From Clostridiales bacterium Firm_18 (GTDB lineage: Bacteria; Bacillota; Clostridia; Monoglobales; Firm-18), in contig LVAX01000006.1 in the NCBI GenBank assembly GCA_001604215.1, forward strand, positions 1-41,421: 41,421 nt of DNA, written 5' to 3'. Shown here piece after piece: positions 26,624-34,360 of this stretch. The notes beneath the pieces were generated by a model that worked only from the letters and a program-made list of their open reading frames with translations, was not told where the DNA came from and ran no database searches. Numbering within the stretch: position 1 is the first letter of the stretch; every line of letters begins with the position of its first letter. The translations under genes and the position numbers were made by a program.

Positions 26624-27086
26624 AACGGTAAGTATAAAAGAGCTTTATCCGGTTATAGAAAAAATGCTCGTCAGCAATCAAAGCGTAAGACTTGCTGTCA
26701 AAGGAAACAGTATGTACCCGCTGCTTCGCAGCAATACAGATTGGGTTGTTTTAACCAAAAAGCATAAGCCTTCCAAATATGACATATTGTTTTATAAAAG
26801 AGATAACGGAGAATACATACTTCACAGAGCGGTTCGGAAAAAAAATAACTGTTTCTATATGGCGGGCGATAATGAAACAACGGTTGAATACCCCGTATAT
26901 GAGCAGCAAATACTGGCATCGGTAGAAAGCTTTTATAGAAATGGCAGGCAATATTCCTGCAATAGTTTTTTATATAGGCTGTACAGCTTGTTATGGGTTT
27001 TACTTTTACCCTTCAGGCATCATATAATTAATGTGTTTAAAATGCTGAAATGTGTTTTTGCAAACAAAAGGCGGATATTGATGTGA
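26610..27086 (+). CDS. S24/S26 (SipW-like) signal-peptidase-type serine protease
   Basis: A 158-residue S24/S26-fold peptidase. The nucleophile region is KGNSMYPLLR (Ser34) and the base region DILFYKRDNGEYILHRAV offers His72 in the position where SipW/ER-type signal peptidases use His instead of Lys, followed by FYMAGDNE. A hydrophobic segment near the C-terminus (LYSLLWVLLLPF) may anchor it to the membrane. By context it may remove the peptide leader or process the secreted protein of the cassette; this is inference. The start is uncertain: the ATG at 26610 lacks a good site, while a TTG at 26598 has AGAAGG 6 nt upstream. It overlaps the PqqD-like gene by 14 nt and the ABC gene by 4 nt. Confidence 0.78.
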   Translation: MTRHKTVSIKELYPVIEKMLVSNQSVRLAVKGNSMYPLLRSNTDWVVLTKKHKPSKYDILFYKRDNGEYILHRAVRKKNNCFYMAGDNETTVEYPVYEQQILASVESFYRNGRQYSCNSFLYRLYSLLWVLLLPFRHHIINVFKMLKCVFANKRRILM

Positions 27087-28756
27087 AAAAAAATACCACC
27101 GCGCTTAAATGGCTGTATCAGCAATCGAAGCTTTTTATCGGATATATAATAATACTGACCTTGCTTGGAATGTTTCTTTCATTTTGCTCGGTAGCGTTTG
27201 CATTAGCGTCTAAAAACGTCATAGACGCAGCAACGGGCGAAGCGGCATCCGGTATGGCAAGGGCCATTGTAAATTTAGCAGTTTTGGTTGTATTGCAGCT
27301 TATTTTGCAAATATTGTTTTCAAAAATAAATATTATAGCAACCGGCAGGCTTAATATGTTTTTGCAAAGACAAATTTTCGACAGCCTGCTGGACAAGGAT
27401 TATACAAAAATAAGTCAATACCATTCGGCTGAACTGATTAACAGGATTAACGCCGATGTGCGTGTTGTGACAAACGGGATTACCGGTATAATACCCGACG
27501 GATTGTCATTGTTTGTAAGGATTTTGCTTAGCTTCTGGGCGCTGTTTATGCTTGAGCCGCTTTTTGCACTTATATGTTTGGTTGTCGGAAGTATAGCATT
27601 GCCCATATCCCGTATATACCGGGACAAAATAAAAACGCTTTACCGCAAGTGCCAGGAAAGTGACGGGAAGGTACGGGCGTTCATGCAGGAATGCATTCAG
27701 AATATTTTAGTCATAAAATCCTTTGGCAACAATAAAAATATAATCGGGCACTCTTCGGATTTGCAAAATCAAAATTATTGTTTAAATATAAAAAGAAATA
27801 ATATCAGCATAGCGGCAAACATACTTTTTTACTTAGCGGTTATAATGGGTTTTTATTTTGCATTGGCATGGGGCGCGTATAAACTGTCCCTCGGGTTAAT
27901 TTCATTCGGCACATTGACCGCAATGCTGCAGCTTGTAGGGCAAATACAAGTTCCGTTTAAAAATATTTCTTCGATAATGCCGCAATACTTTGCAGTTATT
28001 GCCGCCTCGGAAAGAATTACGGAGATTATCAATTTGCCCAAAGAGCCTTACATAAATAAAACCGATTTTGATTGTAATGCTTTATATGAAGATTTAGATT
28101 CGATAGTATTTGAAAAGGTATGCTTTGCGTACGACAAGACTGATATTTTATTAAATACCGATTTGACTGTTAAAAAAGGTGATTTTATTTTAATTTCAGG
28201 CAGCTCGGGTATCGGGAAAAGTACTTTTTTAAAGCTGCTGCTCGGAATTATTCAACCCACAAGCGGCAGGATTTATTTAAAGCTTAAAACAGGCAATGAA
28301 ATTGTTCTGGACAAAAAAGTAAGAAAACTGTTTTCTTATGTGCCGCAGGGGAATATGATTTTATCCGGTACAATACGTGAAAATATATGCTTTTTAAGTA
28401 ATACGGACGATGAAGATAAAATAATTCAAAGTGCTAAAGCAGCTCAAATATGGGATTTTATCGAATCTCTTCCGGATAAGCTTAATACTGTTCTGGGTGA
28501 AAAGGGAATAGGTCTTTCGGAGGGACAGGTTCAAAGAATTGCTGTTGCAAGGGCACTTTATCATAATGCTCCCATATTGCTTTTAGACGAGGCAACATCC
28601 GCTTTAGACGAGCAAACAGAGGTAAAACTGCTTCAAAGCATTAAAAGCTTAAACAATAAAACATGCATAGTTGTATCCCATAAAAAAGCAGCATTTGAAA
28701 TTTGCCGAAGGTCGGCATCTATAGAAGATGGCAAGTTTAAACTGCTTAACATATGA
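27083..28756 (+). CDS. ABC exporter (fused membrane and ATPase domains)
   Basis: A type-IV half-transporter of 557 residues, with an N-terminal six-helix membrane domain (about residues 15-310) and a C-terminal ATPase. Walker A is GSSGIGKSTF, the Q-loop region YVPQGN, the signature LSEGQVQR, Walker B ILLLDEATSALD and the switch VVSHK. It has no N-terminal C39 peptidase domain, so unlike bacteriocin exporters of that class it would not cleave a leader itself. The GTG start at 27083 has AAAGGCGG 8 nt upstream. It overlaps the peptidase stop by 4 nt. By context it exports the small peptide encoded downstream; this corresponds to the D protein of lasso clusters. Confidence 0.88.
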   Translation: MKKNTTALKWLYQQSKLFIGYIIILTLLGMFLSFCSVAFALASKNVIDAATGEAASGMARAIVNLAVLVVLQLILQILFSKINIIATGRLNMFLQRQIFDSLLDKDYTKISQYHSAELINRINADVRVVTNGITGIIPDGLSLFVRILLSFWALFMLEPLFALICLVVGSIALPISRIYRDKIKTLYRKCQESDGKVRAFMQECIQNILVIKSFGNNKNIIGHSSDLQNQNYCLNIKRNNISIAANILFYLAVIMGFYFALAWGAYKLSLGLISFGTLTAMLQLVGQIQVPFKNISSIMPQYFAVIAASERITEIINLPKEPYINKTDFDCNALYEDLDSIVFEKVCFAYDKTDILLNTDLTVKKGDFILISGSSGIGKSTFLKLLLGIIQPTSGRIYLKLKTGNEIVLDKKVRKLFSYVPQGNMILSGTIRENICFLSNTDDEDKIIQSAKAAQIWDFIESLPDKLNTVLGEKGIGLSEGQVQRIAVARALYHNAPILLLDEATSALDEQTEVKLLQSIKSLNNKTCIVVSHKKAAFEICRRSASIEDGKFKLLNI

Positions 28757-28801
28757 ATAAAAATATTTTATATGAATTATTTTATATGAGGGGGAATTTT
28801 A

Positions 28802-29908
28802 ATGAGAAAAAAACGAATGCTAGCCGCAGCGACGGTATTTGCCATGTTAGCGGTATTTACTGTCGGTGCATCCGCAGCAGCAACTCATGAAACGAGTACG
28901 ACGTATGTTTTGGGAAGTACGCAGTATGTTGAGGTGACATCAACGATAACCGGCGTTGACCCCGGTGAGCAGGTTACTTACTTGGCGTATAATACGTCAA
29001 AAGGAGAAACTCCTTATGCTGAAGCCGGCGATTCCAATATTGTTTATATCGATCAGGAATTAGCCGAAACCGAAACTGTTGAGTTTTATTACGTTGCCGA
29101 CATAGACAAAATTGGCACAACACTGATTAAATTCGGTGCCGAAAGAACTGAGGACATTCAGCCGGTCGCAGGAAAAAATACCATTAATACATATGGTATA
29201 GAAGCTGTATTCAATGATGAAAAAGGCAGCGTTACATTCCCTGAAAATATATTGCCCGGTTCCGATTGCACCTTTACAATTACCCCCAATTCCGGGTATG
29301 AAATTGCTTCAATAGAGCGAAGCGACGAGGTATCGGTTGATCTGTATGAAATTATTATACCAAGCGATGGCGGCTGCTATTACACAGTAGAAAATATTAC
29401 CGAAAATTTCACACTGACAGTTAACTTTAAAGCGGCTAGTGAACCCGATGTTCCTACCATAACGAAAGGGACACGATTCGGAACACCTAAGCTTAATAAA
29501 ACCGGTGATGATACCGCTCAAAACAATCTTACCGCATTCAGTACTGTTAAAGTACCGAGCGATATTACTGACGTAGAATACGGTATATTATTTGCTCTAA
29601 AAGACGATCCTACATTTAACAACGGTGATGGCATCACCGATTGGTCAGCCAATATAGCCGGAAACTATAATGACGAAAAATTAACGACGACATCCGGTGT
29701 TATTAAGTTTAAGGCATTAGGTAAGGGATATGACGGCAAATATGCCGTTAAGATTATAGACGGCGGAAGCGGCTTGTTGAAAATGGCGGATGTTTACTAT
29801 ATAAGACCGTATATAGTTATAGGCAGCGATTATGTAAACCTCTATACCGAGGCAAAAGGAAAAGGTGTAATATACGGCGATACGGTAACCTTTGCAGCCG
29901 AAAATTAA
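28802..29908 (+). CDS. Secreted beta-rich protein with InlB-type repeat region
   Basis: A 368-residue secreted protein I do not recognise as a whole. The signal peptide is clear (MRKKRMLAAATVFAMLAVFT, cleavage likely after ASA near residues 24-26). Residues ~30-115 look like an all-beta domain. Residues ~130-215 resemble a divergent InlB B-repeat: GSVTFPENILPGSDCTFTIT, then GYEIASIERS, then YYTVENITENFTLTVNF. The rest is a further beta-rich domain of unknown type. There is no SLH, LPXTG or membrane anchor. GAGGGGG precedes the ATG. It sits between the ABC exporter and the precursor-like peptide, only 18 nt before the latter, so it is probably part of the cassette, but its role is unknown. Confidence 0.7.
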   Translation: MRKKRMLAAATVFAMLAVFTVGASAAATHETSTTYVLGSTQYVEVTSTITGVDPGEQVTYLAYNTSKGETPYAEAGDSNIVYIDQELAETETVEFYYVADIDKIGTTLIKFGAERTEDIQPVAGKNTINTYGIEAVFNDEKGSVTFPENILPGSDCTFTITPNSGYEIASIERSDEVSVDLYEIIIPSDGGCYYTVENITENFTLTVNFKAASEPDVPTITKGTRFGTPKLNKTGDDTAQNNLTAFSTVKVPSDITDVEYGILFALKDDPTFNNGDGITDWSANIAGNYNDEKLTTTSGVIKFKALGKGYDGKYAVKIIDGGSGLLKMADVYYIRPYIVIGSDYVNLYTEAKGKGVIYGDTVTFAAEN

Positions 29909-29926
29909 AAAAGGAGGGTGAATTAA

Positions 29927-30082
29927 ATGAAAAAGTATGAAAAGCCTACTCTTGAAGTAGTTCAAATAAGAGTTGAAGAGAATATTGCCAACAAGGGAAA
30001 TACAACTATTTATAAATTGAGTCCGACCGGAGAATTTGATTTATCCCATGATATATTGAATTTAATGGGCGGTGCTTCGTGA
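29927..30082 (+). CDS. Candidate RiPP (lasso-like) precursor peptide
   Basis: A 51-residue peptide with a very strong ribosome binding site (AAAGGAGGG, 8 nt before the ATG). Residues 1-20 read MKKYEKPTLEVVQIRVEENI and carry the YxxPxL motif (Tyr4, Pro7, Leu9) that RRE/B1 proteins recognise in lasso-peptide leaders. The C-terminal 17 residues could be GEFDLSHDILNLMGGAS: Gly35 with Asp42 at core position 8 would allow a lasso-size macrolactam. The last residue is Ser, the position phosphorylated by the HprK-like kinases of paeninodin-type clusters. Against a classical lasso: Thr is directly before Gly35 instead of two before, and no cyclase is in the window. It lies between the secreted protein and the kinase. 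Reading as a coding gene is confident; function is inference. Confidence 0.65.
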   Translation: MKKYEKPTLEVVQIRVEENIANKGNTTIYKLSPTGEFDLSHDILNLMGGAS

Positions 30083-30112
30083 TTTAACTGTTGCACAATG
30101 ACTATTTTAATA

Positions 30113-30150
30113 AGTTTAAAGTCAAGGCTTGCCTTGGCTTTAAACTTTTA
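30113..30150 (+). terminator. Intra-cassette hairpin/attenuator after the precursor gene
   Basis: A 16-position stem (30113-30128 with 30131-30146) pairs fully in the plus-strand RNA, one pair being U-G; the tip closes as a small loop. It is followed by a short T run (TTTTA). It lies between the precursor and the kinase, as attenuators do in RiPP operons, and would raise precursor transcripts relative to the downstream genes. Confidence 0.6.
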
Positions 30151-30166
30151 AAGGATGTAAATTTTA

Positions 30167-31030
30167 TTGAAAAGTTATAAAATTGCCGATTTAATATTAA
30201 ATACGGAAAATTTATCCTCGGATTATTTTGAACAGCGTATGAGCAAATATAAAATAAGCGATAGAGATGATTATGATGTGCTTGTCAGATACCGGGAAAG
30301 GGATAATATTGATTTGCCCGAAGGGAAAGTAATAAAAGGCGCCCACAGGTGGAATTGGATAGAATCAACATGCGGAAAATACATAGCGTTTCAGCAGCAT
30401 CCTGTCACTAAAAAAACTGTATCGCTTATTACAGGCGATAAAAATTGGGAAATATGCGATTTGCAATTATGCGAGTTTGAAAACGAATGCGGTTTAAATA
30501 ACAACCTAAGAAGCTTTGTAGGTATCGGCGAAATCTTTGCAAATGCAATATTAAAACAAAGCGGGTTTATACTGCACGCATCCGCAATTGATTACTGCGG
30601 GAAAGGAATTTTGTTTTCCGCTCCTTCGGGTACCGGAAAGTCGACTCATGCTTCGCTTTGGGAAAAATATTATCCCGGTGAGGTAAACATAATCAACGAC
30701 GATACGCCCGCAATAAGATATATTGCTGACCGGCCTTTTGTTTACGGGACTCCGTGGAGCGGGAAGACACAAATAAACGAAAACATTCGTGCTCCGATAC
30801 ACGCCATAGTGTTTATGGAAAAGTCATGCGATAATAAGATAGCCCGGTTAAAGGGGGCAAAAGCGGTGTCTTTAATGCTTGGGGAAACGCATAAATCGGT
30901 TTATCCCGAAATGATGGAAATAACGCTTGAGCATATAAACAAGATTTTATCCCAAGTCCCGGTTTACCGGCTATCGTGCAACATATCAAGAGATGCCGTT
31001 GAATTGACTAAAAAAGCTTTGGGCATTTAA
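30167..31030 (+). CDS. HPr-kinase-like (PadeK/ThcoK-type) peptide kinase
   Basis: A 287-residue protein of the HprK/PEPCK-like kinase fold. The P-loop is SAPSGTGKST (residues 151-160), preceded by the family's GFILHASAID strand. The catalytic acidic pair is in IINDDTPAI (Asp178-Asp179), followed by GTPWSGK. It lacks the DRTGG-like N-terminal domain of true HPr kinase and is encoded next to the precursor, PqqD and exporter. In paeninodin-type lasso clusters, kinases of this fold phosphorylate the C-terminal Ser of the precursor; the peptide here ends in Ser. The start is a TTG at 30167 with AAAGGA 11 nt upstream; an ATG at 30239 would cut off conserved residues. Family is confident, substrate is inference. 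Confidence 0.8.
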   Translation: MKSYKIADLILNTENLSSDYFEQRMSKYKISDRDDYDVLVRYRERDNIDLPEGKVIKGAHRWNWIESTCGKYIAFQQHPVTKKTVSLITGDKNWEICDLQLCEFENECGLNNNLRSFVGIGEIFANAILKQSGFILHASAIDYCGKGILFSAPSGTGKSTHASLWEKYYPGEVNIINDDTPAIRYIADRPFVYGTPWSGKTQINENIRAPIHAIVFMEKSCDNKIARLKGAKAVSLMLGETHKSVYPEMMEITLEHINKILSQVPVYRLSCNISRDAVELTKKALGI

Positions 31031-31054
31031 TTTTTATACGAATGGAGCGTTTTT

Positions 31055-32704
31055 ATGTTTAAAAAAACTATAGGATGTATTTTAAGCGTTTTTATGATTT
31101 GTTCTTTTTTTAGCATTGAAACAAATGCTCAAATTGAATTTCCCGATTTAAATTCGTCTCATTGGGCTTACTCGGCTGTTTTAAACCTTGTAAACGATGG
31201 CACCGTCAAGGGTTTTGAGGACGGTGAATTTAAGCCGGATAAAACCGTATCGCGTGCCGAATTCGTTAAAATGATGGGAAAAGGTGTAAGGAAAAGAGAG
31301 TATGATTACAGAGATGTAAATTCATCTCATTGGGCTTACGATTATATAATGCATTCCGAGCTGGAAGGAAAAGATAATGTATTCAGTCCGGATACCGCAA
31401 TAACAAGAAACGACTGCCTGAACTTAATCTGGATGAGAAACGGAAGCAGCAAAGACAGTGTTGCACCTTCTGTTATCACAGCTCAGGGGGAGAACCCAAA
31501 TGCTGTTGCATGGGCTTATTCAAGAGGAATAATGATTGGAGACGACGGCTTGAATTTAAGGCTTGATGATTCTTTGTCCCGGGCTGAGGCGGCTGTTTTG
31601 ATTGTACGTGCACGCAGTTTAGGCAAAGGGACACAAGTAAACAATTTTATTGATACCGTGTCGCCTAAAATTTTGGAGCGAATATATGACAGCATAAAGA
31701 TATTTGATAACGCATCATATAATGAGGGCAATACCATAACTTACGGGGAATTGGCCCGGGCTGCTCTCCGGCTTGGTGCGGAAAGGTTTGATCTTATTTA
31801 TAACCAGCGTTACCCGGAAAACATATTTGCGCATAAGTATGCAAGGGAGCTGTATGTTTTGGCGAATGAATGTCTCGGGCAGGAATTTTTCAGCGAAGAT
31901 ATAATAGACAAGCCGGCAACAGTTCAGGACGCTTTAGTTGCTTTAACGTATAATATGATTAAAAAGTCCCGGACGCCCGTAAAATACGGAAAAACAGGCA
32001 GCTATTATGCAGATGTGAAAAAGCCTGCCTTTACCATGAGTGATATTTGCATTTCATATTGCTTTGAAAACGGTGTAAGACTATACGGCAATTCAAACAT
32101 AAATCCCGACAAGCCGGTAACTTATAAAGAGCTTGCCTGTATTTTGCTGCAACTGGATTACTTAATAGGTGCAAATTCTGAATTTACAACAGATTATATA
32201 AACAGCATACATGTTGCCGGCAATTCGAAAATCAGAAAAAACCTGAGCAATTATCCGGAAAATTATGCGGATTTTGCATTTATTATGGAAAATGTCCCAA
32301 ATGAGGTTTACACAACTCCTTTTGCGGATAATGATATCGGCGCGATTGCGAAGGATTCATACAATTTCTGCAGGGATTACGGCAGCATTTTCGTTAATAT
32401 GCTTACGGGATTAAAAAATAAATTTGAAAAAAGCTCCAATGCAAAGCTAAGGTTTACATTTTATCCGTCATTGGTTTGCGAAAATAATAACGGCGCAACG
32501 TTAAGAGTGAAATGTGAAATTCTTGAAAATAAAGACAATGCATCTTTATCCGCTATTTTTCTGAATAATACGCAAGGGGCTGATTTTCCGCAAGCGGTGC
32601 CGGGACTTACCCTTTATGTCGATATTACAACAGGGCAGCAAGTAAATGATGTTTTGCTTTCGGCGGATAAGTGTGTTATAAAACAAATAGTTTATATTAA
32701 ATAA
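31055..32704 (+). CDS. SLH-domain surface protein (N-terminal SLH repeats)
   Basis: A 549-residue secreted protein with a signal peptide (MFKKTIGCILSVFMICSFF, then SIETNA). Three SLH repeats are at the N-terminus, about residues 28-195: SSHWAYSAVLNLV with GFEDGEFKPDKTVSRAEFVK; SSHWAYDYIM with NVFSPDTAITRNDCL; and AWAYSRGIMIG with LDDSLSRAEAAVLI. The remaining 350 residues contain weaker SLH-like segments (near SYYADVKKPAFTMSDICISY) and an unassigned C-terminus. SLH modules bind pyruvylated secondary cell-wall polymer, so it should be held on the cell surface. GGAGCG precedes the ATG. It starts 24 nt after the kinase and may belong to the same transcript. Confidence 0.85.
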   Translation: MFKKTIGCILSVFMICSFFSIETNAQIEFPDLNSSHWAYSAVLNLVNDGTVKGFEDGEFKPDKTVSRAEFVKMMGKGVRKREYDYRDVNSSHWAYDYIMHSELEGKDNVFSPDTAITRNDCLNLIWMRNGSSKDSVAPSVITAQGENPNAVAWAYSRGIMIGDDGLNLRLDDSLSRAEAAVLIVRARSLGKGTQVNNFIDTVSPKILERIYDSIKIFDNASYNEGNTITYGELARAALRLGAERFDLIYNQRYPENIFAHKYARELYVLANECLGQEFFSEDIIDKPATVQDALVALTYNMIKKSRTPVKYGKTGSYYADVKKPAFTMSDICISYCFENGVRLYGNSNINPDKPVTYKELACILLQLDYLIGANSEFTTDYINSIHVAGNSKIRKNLSNYPENYADFAFIMENVPNEVYTTPFADNDIGAIAKDSYNFCRDYGSIFVNMLTGLKNKFEKSSNAKLRFTFYPSLVCENNNGATLRVKCEILENKDNASLSAIFLNNTQGADFPQAVPGLTLYVDITTGQQVNDVLLSADKCVIKQIVYIK

Positions 32705-32746
32705 TAACGTTTTTTTAATTGCAAGTACCTTTAGTCGGAGGATATA

Positions 32747-33397
32747 ATGAAAAAAACAATTAAAGTGCTTGGAGCCGTTTTTATTGTATTTATAATTGCT
32801 GTGTGCGGTTTGCTATTCTGGCAGAGACATAATTTAATGTCTCTGCTGACTGCAACGCAGTATTCATCGGATGAGATAGCGGAAAAAATCGAGAGCAATA
32901 AAACAGCCGTAAAGCAGCAGCTTAATGCTTTTATGCAGGACGATATTATTGAGCTGACCCATGAGGATGAAGAGCGTATTAGAAGGGGCGAGGTCAGCGC
33001 CGAGCAAGTTTTTGAAGAAATTAAAGCAAAAAATGACACAGCAGAAAATGATGCCAAATCACCGGTTGCTAAAAGCATTGAGCAGTTGTATAAAGTCAAG
33101 GCGACATATATCGGAAAGCTCGGCGAATTGGAAAGGCGGGCTATTGCGGACTATAAATCATTATCTAAGGAAAAAAGGGGATTGGCAGGCCAAAAGTACA
33201 TAATTTCAAAATACATTAAAGAAGCTGCTGACCTTGAAAAGGAATGTGACGGTATTGTAGACGGTATTTTAAACTATTTAAAGCAAGAGCTTGAATCAAC
33301 CGGCGAAGATACCCAAATAATAAAAAACATAAAAAAAGCCTATGAGGATGAAAAAGTCTTAAAAAAATCATATTATTTAAATTCATACAGGCAATGA
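32747..33397 (+). CDS. Membrane-anchored coiled-coil protein of unknown function
   Basis: I do not recognise this 216-residue protein. It has one N-terminal hydrophobic segment (about residues 7-25, VLGAVFIVFIIAVCGLLFW), then a highly charged, helical, probably coiled-coil remainder rich in Glu, Lys and Ala (for example VKQQLNAFMQDDIIEL, LEKECDGIVDGILNYLKQELE). This gives a single-pass protein with most of its mass outside the cell, or a retained signal anchor. GGAGG precedes the ATG. It lies 42 nt after the SLH gene and before a promoter at 33442, so it is probably the last gene of the cassette's transcript. A role in envelope organisation is only suggested by neighbours. Confidence 0.65.
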   Translation: MKKTIKVLGAVFIVFIIAVCGLLFWQRHNLMSLLTATQYSSDEIAEKIESNKTAVKQQLNAFMQDDIIELTHEDEERIRRGEVSAEQVFEEIKAKNDTAENDAKSPVAKSIEQLYKVKATYIGKLGELERRAIADYKSLSKEKRGLAGQKYIISKYIKEAADLEKECDGIVDGILNYLKQELESTGEDTQIIKNIKKAYEDEKVLKKSYYLNSYRQ

Positions 33398-33441
33398 TTT
33401 CTATTTTTTTATGAAATATATTAAAAATTTATAGTTTTCTA

Positions 33442-33470
33442 TTGCTATGTCAAAAGCTTAATGATATAAT
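33442..33470 (+). promoter_or_regulatory. Predicted promoter of the polysaccharide kinase operon
   Basis: TTGCTA (33442-33447) and consensus TATAAT (33465-33470) are exactly 17 nt apart. The leader to the kinase ATG would be about 85 nt. Confidence 0.6.
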
Positions 33471-33560
33471 TATGTATACTATAATATTCATAAGCAATGT
33501 GGCAAATGTACAATTTGTATTGCAAAACCAATAGTGAACCCGAAAGGATTACAAACCGAA

Positions 33561-34346
33561 ATGGAAAATAAAAAAATTAGGTTTCTTTCAAACAAAAAAC
33601 GACAAAAAAATCAAGAGGAATATGATAGATTAAATAAAGAAAATTTGATAACCAATCGTTCTGATTTTTTAACATTGGAGTCATATCGTGCCGCAAGGAC
33701 GAATATCATGTTTTCCTTGCCTGACGAAAAGGGATGCAAAAAAATAGTTGTAACCAGCGCGATGCCCGGAGACGGTAAAACAACCACATCTATTAATCTG
33801 GCGCTGATATTTGCCCAGACCGGTGCCCGTGTATTATTAATCGATGCCGATTTAAGGCTTCCAATGATACATCATTATTTAGATATACCCAATAACAACG
33901 GGCTTAGTAATGTTTTGGCAGGTCTTGCGGATGTAAATGATGTTATTGTAAAAAAGTCGGGTATTGATTTAATTACTGCAGGTCATATACCTCAAAATCC
34001 GACCGAACTCTTATCGTCGGATGCCATGACAAATTTGGTAGAAAACTTATCGAAAGACTATGATTATATAATAATTGATACTCCGCCCGTCGGGGTGCTT
34101 ATTGATGCGGTTGCAATTTTAAAGCCTGTTTCCGGTGTTATTTTGGTAGTAAGGCAAGATTATACCATTATCAAAGCAATTAATTCCGCACTTACTGCTT
34201 TGGAATTTGCCAATGCCAAAATTTTGGGGTTTATTTTAAACCATGCGAGTGTCGCCGAATATTCCTATAAGAAAAAGAAATACAAATATAACAGATATCG
34301 TTATGATTATTACTATGATTATTACTATGATTATTCAAGCAAATAG
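33561..34346 (+). CDS. cpsD: CpsD/CapB-type bacterial tyrosine kinase
   Basis: A cytoplasmic BY-kinase that autophosphorylates on a C-terminal Tyr cluster and, with a Wzz/CapA membrane partner, controls capsule or exopolysaccharide chain length. The 261-residue product has Walker A MPGDGKTTTSINLA, Walker A' VLLIDADLRLP and Walker B DYIIIDTPPVG. The tail is extreme: about 13 Tyr in the last 28 residues, encoded partly by a 12-nt tandem repeat (YDYY). I chose the ATG at 33561, with AAAGGA 12 nt upstream; a GTG at 33534 has no ribosome binding site. Its phosphatase follows by 14 nt. The usual CapA partner is not adjacent; the likely one is at 40473. Confidence 0.92.
   Translation: MENKKIRFLSNKKRQKNQEEYDRLNKENLITNRSDFLTLESYRAARTNIMFSLPDEKGCKKIVVTSAMPGDGKTTTSINLALIFAQTGARVLLIDADLRLPMIHHYLDIPNNNGLSNVLAGLADVNDVIVKKSGIDLITAGHIPQNPTELLSSDAMTNLVENLSKDYDYIIIDTPPVGVLIDAVAILKPVSGVILVVRQDYTIIKAINSALTALEFANAKILGFILNHASVAEYSYKKKKYKYNRYRYDYYYDYYYDYSSK
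34302..34336 (+). repeat. 12-nt in-frame tandem repeat in the tyrosine kinase tail
   Basis: TATGATTATTAC occurs at 34302-34313 and 34314-34325, and 11 nt of a third copy at 34326-34336. Each unit encodes Tyr-Asp-Tyr-Tyr. Slippage would add or remove three phosphorylatable tyrosines without a frameshift. Confidence 0.8.
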
Positions 34347-34360
34347 GATTCGATGTTGAT

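Noticed and set aside
33534..33560. GTG at 33534 as the tyrosine kinase start
   Set aside because: No ribosome binding site precedes it, while AAAGGA lies between it and the ATG at 33561.
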